From positions 1 through 11,947 of the forward strand of contig MU070092.1 in the NCBI GenBank assembly GCA_002284615.2: DNA of 11,947 nt. Reading direction: 5' to 3'. The position numbers were made by a program, and so were the translations under genes. Source of the DNA: Dunaliella salina. Lineage: Eukaryota > Chlorophyta > Chlorophyceae > Chlamydomonadales > Dunaliellaceae. The notes under the pieces were generated by a model. The model was not told the DNA's origin. It saw nothing but the letters and a program-made list of their open reading frames with translations, and searched no databases. Positions 7,905-11,947 of the stretch are shown one piece after another. How positions within the stretch are numbered: the first letter of the stretch is position 1; each line of letters opens with the position of its first letter.

Positions 7905-8552
7905 GATAGTCCCACCGTCTTTGTTGTAGGCAGGCCACCACTTATATTGTTCGAGTAAGTTGACAAGCCACACTCGATGTTTGTTGCTCTTTTTGAGCTT
8001 GAGTTCTGTGAGCACTAGGACATCTGGGTTGTGCGTAGCAATGGCATGTCCCAAGTCCAAATGGCTTGTAAACAGGCCTCTTACATTCATGGTCATGAAT
8101 TTGAGCTTTGTGATCTTATTATTGAAGGGAGGTTGGGGAGGAGGTTGGTGCTCATTACGGTGGCTGCTTTCATCGGCACTGGTTGGTGGAGTGGGCGGAG
8201 AGGAGGCAGTAATGTAATTGTTTGCCAGAGGGTGGGGACTGTAGGGAGGTGTGTTCAGTAGTGAATTGTGAGTTTGCTCTGGATTAATGCGCAAAAAATG
8301 TTCTTATGTTGGCAGCTCATGTGGTGTGTCAATGTTGATGACATGTTCGTAAGTAAACGTGTTAGGGTCAAAAGGGAAGGAGTTGTTGGCTAATTGAAGA
8401 TCAGACTGAGGATGAAGACCATGGTGAAGTTCATGGGGCTGCCTCACGCGGCTATTTCTTGTGGTCCTCCGTGTGGATCTGCGCAAAGCATGATATAAAT
8501 GGATAGGAGAAACACTTTTAGATGTAGGCTTGGCCTTGTCAGGGGTGATCAT
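7898..8552 (-). pseudogene. LINE polyprotein, N-terminal segment: Pro-rich leader and first half of APE endonuclease
   Basis: From the ATG at 8550-8552 the frame reads a basic, Arg/Ser-rich leader (LYHALRRSTRRTTRN), then a Pro/Ser/His-rich stretch, then the APE fold. One TAA at 8304-8306 interrupts it; the same frame continues on both sides, so this is a point lesion. APE motif I is LKFMTMNVRGL (about 8076-8105), carrying the metal-binding Asn. Motif PDVLVLTELKLKK (about 7988-8025) carries the catalytic Glu. The frame runs to YNKDGG and then needs a one-base slip near 7911-7916. In the slipped frame GVGLSSV follows, a usual APE pattern, and this joins the downstream half across the retrocopy. 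The endonuclease would nick target DNA to prime reverse transcription. No separate ORF1 is seen upstream; positions 8553-8752 hold nothing I can assign. Confidence 0.85.
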
Positions 8553-8752
8553 GATAGCATCTGGTAGACTTTGGGTCTTTTCCTCTCTGGAAGGTTACGA
8601 GGGAAGAAGTAAGTATGTATAGTCCTGTTTGAGGCACGTGAAGGGAGATGGAGGCTGTATTGTGCAAATTACAAATCGCTTCCTATGTCTGTGTAGACCA
8701 AGCCTGCTCCCAGCGGGCTTTTGAGTATGCATGTGGAATTTGAGAGTATCTA

Positions 8753-9098
8753 GAACCATAACCAAACTTAAAACCCGCAGCTCCAGAAATCCAAACAGGA
8801 ACAACAAAGTGACATTGCACACCATCTTAATTGGCGTGGCTGGCACCATTTACAATGAGTATGCAATTACACCCCTTATAAATCTGGGCCCGACCAAACA
8901 AAGAGAAGCTTACTAGCAGCCAAGCTTAGGGACCATGCCACCCAAAGATTAACCCCTATCATCAACACTAGACACGCTCTTTGCTCTCAAGGGGCTTCTG
9001 GGAGGGGGTTTGCTGGACGTGCGGCGGCGAAGGATGGGAGAAGAAGACTTCGAGCGTCCAGAGGCATGGCAAGCAGCAACCCTCCAGATCCCCATTAG
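8753..9098 (+). pseudogene. LINE C-terminal tail, copy 1 (opposite orientation)
   Basis: On the plus strand the sequence reads KLKTRSSRNPNRNNKVTL, then ILIGVAGTIYNEYAITPL and NLGPTKQREA. A one-base loss near 8911 moves the frame, after which LAAKLRDHATQRLTPIINTRH, an Arg/Ala-rich stretch and the ending SSNPPDPH are followed by TAG (9096-9098). A second copy with the same order is at 10455-10716. The block with a conserved GVAGTIY loop and a helix with TRHAL is what I recall from the C-terminus of large retroelement ORFs, following an RLE-like nuclease. The upstream nuclease motif is missing, so this copy begins truncated at about 8750. It is not in the orientation of the main element. Confidence 0.65.
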
Positions 9099-9174
9099 TT
9101 CTGCTTCTGACTCTCTCCTAGACTAGCTGTGTCTAGTGTAGCTTATGAGGGCTTTCTGGTGAGGCCTCTGCTAT

Positions 9175-9198
9175 CTTGCTAGCTTGCTAGCTTGTTAG
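9175..9198. repeat. Short 8-bp tandem repeat (cttgctag) x3
   Basis: Three successive octamers, cttgctag, cttgctag and cttgttag, lie between the plus-strand tail and the minus-strand RNase H fragment. Too short to interpret further; it may be slippage at an old junction. Confidence 0.8.
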
Positions 9199-9214
9199 TT
9201 AGTGGACCTTCCCT

Positions 9215-9992
9215 TAACGCACGCGGCCCCTGGCTTGCGTAGACTTTTCTTTAGATAAGGGAGACAGGTGAGCTTGGGGGCAGGTGGGGGACACGTAGAT
9301 ATACCTGCGGCATGAAAAAAAGAAGCGGCATGCACTCGTTTTTGTTCCTCGGCTAGCAAAAAACATGTGCAAATGGATTTCCGCCAGGACCTGCCAGTGC
9401 ACCGGGGATTTCAATGTCTGCCATGCAGATGTTGGCTTGATTTGCCTGGTGTTCTGCAACAGCATCCGCACGTTCATTTCCAGCAATGCCGGCATGAGCC
9501 TTCACTTTGTAAAATTGAATTTTGGCATGAGAGTTGCTAATGAGAGATGAAGTCATCTTAAAGACCTCTCCTTGGATGTGCCTGGTGTGTTTCTCAGGGT
9601 AAAGAAGTTGTTTACGGTTGTTTGAGAGAGGTGAGGCTGTCTGATGCAATGTTGCATGTTTGGTAATGAAAGCAGCAGCAATTGCTTCCAATTCAGCTCT
9701 AGTTATGGTGTTTGTAATCCCAGCGCCGTTTGGTTCTACAAAGTTCTTGCTATCAGTAAGTGGGCAGTAGACGCCTGCCCCAATTTCTTGCTTACTGGAC
9801 AAGGCAGCTGCCATTTGTGTATACCCATGTCCTCCAGTCAGCAACTTTGAGAATAGTACTGGATTGGCTGGGCTTCGATCCTGTATCTTGGATACACATG
9901 TTTGAAGTTCTGTAGGGTGCTTGGAGACGTGTTGACACGTCGTTTGTCAAATGGGAGGCCTTCCAGTTTAGTGAAACCTGGCATGTGATCAT
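9215..9992 (-). pseudogene. LINE RNase H domain fragment
   Basis: Reading right to left: VADWRTWVYTNGS, a one-base slip near 9795-9810, then IGAGVYCPL, GAGITNTITRAELEAIAAAF, a shortened middle, FYKVKAHAGIAGNERADAVA, a second slip near 9345-9355, LAEEQKRVHAAS and LPYLKKSL. This is a type I RNase H. Motif 1 should be TDGS; here TNGS has lost the first catalytic Asp. The Glu (RAELEAI), the KAHAG loop and the last Asp (NERAD) are kept. The second Asp block (normally TDS before a helix) appears deleted between ATLHQ and SNNRKQ. RNase H removes the RNA strand of the cDNA hybrid. The YTDGS start at 292-321 in the main element is closely related, so this is probably another copy of the same family. 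It is surrounded by plus-strand pieces. Confidence 0.85.
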
Positions 9993-10059
9993 GCATGGAA
10001 TTTAGGACAGGGTGGCTGCTGACATTCTTCAGTTTCCATTCTGTGACTTGTATTTAACA

Positions 10060-10716
10060 ACTAAACAGCGAGCGGGATGCACACCAACAGGACACCATGC
10101 AGGCCTTAGTCTCTGTGTAGATGGCCTCAGTAAAGGCCGGTATAATCATCCTTTATTGGTATGGATGGCTGCAATAATGAGAGACTCCAGGAACAGGGCA
10201 AGCAAGTGCCTGAAAACATGAAATGAAACATTCCCGATTGGGTATTTCCTAATGTTCATGGCTCCTCAGCTCCTCAGTTTGCCACCAAAGCCGCCCGGAT
10301 GCTATCTTTATGCGCTCTATACCAGGTCGACCAGTCCACATGGATCCCAACAAGACCCCTGATCGTAACAGGGATATCCACCTTGTCGGATTAAAATTGT
10401 GCCCTGACACCAACCCCTTCGTCACTTTGGAACGGGCAGCAGCTCAACAGTCCTACACTTAACCAGACTTAAATCCCGCAGCTCAAGAAATCCCAACAGG
10501 AACAACAAAGTGACTCTGCATATCATCTCAATTGGTATGGCTGGCACTACATACAATGAAAACACAATCAAACCTCTTATGGATCTGTGCCTTACCAAGC
10601 AAAAAACTGAGTCACTTGCAACCGAACCGAGCTGCCATGCCATCCAAAAACTGTCATCCATCATTAACACCAGACATGTTCTGTATTTTCAGAGGGCTAG
10701 GTTGCGCAAGCAATGA
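10060..10716 (+). pseudogene. LINE C-terminal PD-(D/E)XK (RLE-like) nuclease tail, copy 2
   Basis: Plus-strand pieces in different frames line up as one protein: GHHAGLSLCVDGLSKGRYNH (from about 10080), slip near 10160, NNERLQEQGKQVPEN, IPDWVFPNVHGS, slip, SRPDAIF (10289-10309), NRDIHLVGLKLCPDTNPF (10355-10410), slip near 10455, then SRSSRNPNRNNKVTL, GMAGTTYNENTIKPL and INTRHVLYF to a TGA at 10714-10716. RPD followed about 25 residues later by a strand with E-x-K is the PD-(D/E)XK core, and an upstream R/GH(H/N/D) motif fits restriction-like endonucleases of R2 and Dualen elements. The E-x-K glutamate is Gly here (gga, 10388-10390), so the active site is broken. At least three frameshifts make it a relic. 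The match to copy 1 covers 10455-10690. Confidence 0.65.
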
Positions 10717-11460
10717 AAACGACATGGGTCCCTAGTAGTAGGTATGGGGAAGGGTTTGGGGCAGTCCAAAATACGAGGCTCCGGGCTATGTGTGGGAAAA
10801 ATTATTCCTTCCCCCTGAAGGACCCCGGGTTATCTGATAGGGTGCTTAAAGTTTTGAGACAACTGTTTGCCGAGCATCATAAATTGCTATGCACCTAATA
10901 CCTCATACTCACATATGTGCTTTCAGGCTGTTGCTGCAGTTCCTTTCATGAAACATTGTAATAGTTTTTTTTGGGTTTTGAGAAAGCTGTCAAAGGTGGG
11001 CGACGGGCCCAAATTGCTGAAAATGTTCTTTCCCACCAATATTTTCCAAATCTGACCATGCCAACCATTGAAATACTAATAAAAGCTATGTTCACCAAAA
11101 AAAGAAAATCGGGGGACCCCAGATCACTCTCCTGGCCTCAGATCACCCTAAATTGGCCCACAGCTCCACCCTGGGACCATTTTCACTCCCAAAATTTTGT
11201 ATTTATAAAACCTATATACATTGCTAACATCCTGCATATTCAAAATTAGGAGAGGGTGAGGTCAAAATTGACCTTTTTGGCACCTCTCATGCTGGATATT
11301 CTTTAAGGGAGATGGCTGAAATTCTGTATCTCACCGACCACTGGGTTTTTTGAATCCATTTTTTTGCAATTATATTCTTTTATTACGAGGACTCCAAGTC
11401 ACTAAGAATCACCCAATTGATGCTAAGCACAAAAACTGCAAAGTACGGCTACCATGCTAA
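10717..11460. other. Unassigned AT-richer spacer
   Basis: No feature is supported. Short open stretches occur (for example KNYSFPLKDPGLSDRVLKVL at about 10796-10855, plus), but stops follow in the same frame and no family is recognised. T- and A-runs lie at about 10966-10973, 11096-11105 and 11344-11350. An AATAAA-like string at about 11078-11085 has no gene upstream that would use it. Confidence 0.5.
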
Positions 11461-11730
11461 AGGTACATTTCAAAAGGACCCCTGTTTGGGGCCCTCGTCG
11501 CCCACCTCTGGAAAACTGTGTCGAGCATCATGCAAATGTATGAGTATACACCAGGACTTCAGGGCTTTGACCATCTCTCTCTTGCACTTGGTCTGTCTGG
11601 ATATCTGGAGTCTCGAGTCAGACAAATCATGAGCATTCCAGTCAAGACCTCCTGTGCCAACTTCCTCAGTGCTTACTTGGAGAACCTCCGCATCATGTCG
11701 TTTATTGAGCGCATGTTTTTCAATAGTTAA
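11461..11730 (+). CDS. Unexplained open stretch, 89 codons, hypothetical
   Basis: The frame is open from just after a TAA (11458-11460) to TAA 11728-11730. It reads as plausible protein: KGPLFGALVAHLWKTVSS, then LQGFDHLSLALGLSGYLES, SCANFLSAYLENL and IERMFFNS. Leu, Ser and aromatic residues are spaced as in amphipathic helices. The first ATG is at 11530-11532. I recognise no family. It may be the last exon of a host gene, with a splice acceptor hidden upstream, or the C-terminus of an older element. A TGTAA string at 11817-11821 lies about 90 bases after the stop. Nothing else is supported in 11731-11947. Confidence 0.3.
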   Translation, partial: RYISKGPLFGALVAHLWKTVSSIMQMYEYTPGLQGFDHLSLALGLSGYLESRVRQIMSIPVKTSCANFLSAYLENLRIMSFIERMFFNS

Positions 11731-11947
11731 CAGCTCTTTACACAGCTTTCTTTTTAGATTTGTCTAGTTCCAGGTCTGTGTTTCCGCTCAGCTGCTCTCG
11801 CAGGCGGATATAGCGATGTAACCTTACCTCACCTTTCAGAGGGCTAGAGGGGACTCACGGCTCTTAATGAGCCATTGTGTCTCACTTTCCTGAATTGATG
11901 TAGAGAGAGTTTCTCTGCCAACGTAATTTTTCTTGTCCTTTTTTCTT

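Larger units (their letters stand above)
1..8552 (-). mobile_element. Degenerate LINE (non-LTR retrotransposon), APE-RT-PHD-MTase-RNase H architecture
   Basis: A single large retroelement is read from right to left. Seen in order: Pro-rich leader, APE endonuclease, reverse transcriptase with FADD, RT thumb, low-complexity linker, PHD finger, a PCIF1-like domain and the YTDGS start of an RNase H. No LTRs, protease or integrase are visible, and the APE-before-RT order is that of non-LTR elements. Six separate lesions break what otherwise reads as one ORF of more than 2,400 codons: a TAA, two or three small indels, one tandem duplication, one inserted retrocopy and one TGA. This copy is therefore inactive. 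The left end leaves the window, so the 3' end and tail are not seen. The presumed start is the ATG at 8550-8552; an in-frame stop lies a short way upstream. Clade is inferred: the combination of APE with RNase H, plus the RLE-like tails nearby, recalls Dualen/RandI elements. Confidence 0.9.

Noticed and set aside
7675..7941. One continuous minus-strand gene across 7898
   Set aside because: The boundary with the 7-bp direct repeat falls inside it; the first residues come from the APE in another frame and the rest from the insert.
8595..8849. Minus-strand open frame with hydrophobic stretch (LLFLFGFLELRVLSL) resembling a membrane protein
   Set aside because: It is the reverse complement of the plus-strand LINE tail; the same shadow appears opposite the second copy (10422-10670).
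11078..11085. AATAAA-like polyadenylation signal
   Set aside because: No coding sequence or A-tail is associated with it, and AT-rich sequence gives such strings by chance.

Overview
This looks like a stretch of a large, repeat-rich eukaryotic nuclear genome. There are no prokaryotic operons, rRNA or tRNA genes, and no intact host gene that I can recognise. About three quarters of the window is decayed non-LTR retrotransposon (LINE) sequence in several pieces and both orientations. The organism cannot be named from the sequence. A green microalga or another protist is my weak guess. It rests on the TGTAA hexamer context immediately before a retrocopy's A-tail (TGTAA is the chlorophyte polyadenylation signal) and on the Dualen/RandI-like protein architecture.

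Layout. (1) Positions 1-8552, minus strand: one long LINE polyprotein read right to left. It has a proline-rich leader, an APE-type endonuclease, reverse transcriptase, RT thumb, a long Ser/Thr/Pro/Asn-rich linker with basic NLS-like patches, a PHD-type zinc finger, a domain resembling the PCIF1 (CAPAM) adenosine methyltransferase, and the first strand of an RNase H domain. After the RNase H start it runs into GC-rich hairpin repeats and off the left edge. The element is a pseudogene: it carries an in-frame TAA (8304-8306), a one-base slip near 7911-7916, an inserted retrocopy (7062-7897), a 44-bp-period duplication (5835-5920), a frameshift at 4546-4557 and a TGA (1069-1071). Each lesion is separate and otherwise the frame stays open, so the ancestral single ORF is easy to follow.

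(2) Positions 7062-7897, minus strand: a 5'-truncated retrocopy with a short C-terminal coding piece, about 600 bp of 3' UTR containing a 35-bp tandem array, a 10-nt A-tail and a 7-bp target-site duplication, sitting inside the APE domain.

(3) Positions 8753-10716: three more fragments of the same LINE superfamily. Two plus-strand copies of a C-terminal tail (8753-9098 and about 10060-10716) flank a minus-strand RNase H fragment (9215-9992). The longer tail has an RPD...ExK pattern typical of PD-(D/E)XK / RLE nucleases.

(4) Positions 10717-11947: AT-richer sequence with no recognisable element, apart from one unexplained 89-codon open stretch at 11461-11730.

Taken together, the pieces suggest a large retrotransposon polyprotein of order APE - RT - PHD - PCIF1-like methyltransferase - RNase H - RLE-like nuclease. 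The methyltransferase and PHD modules are the unusual part.
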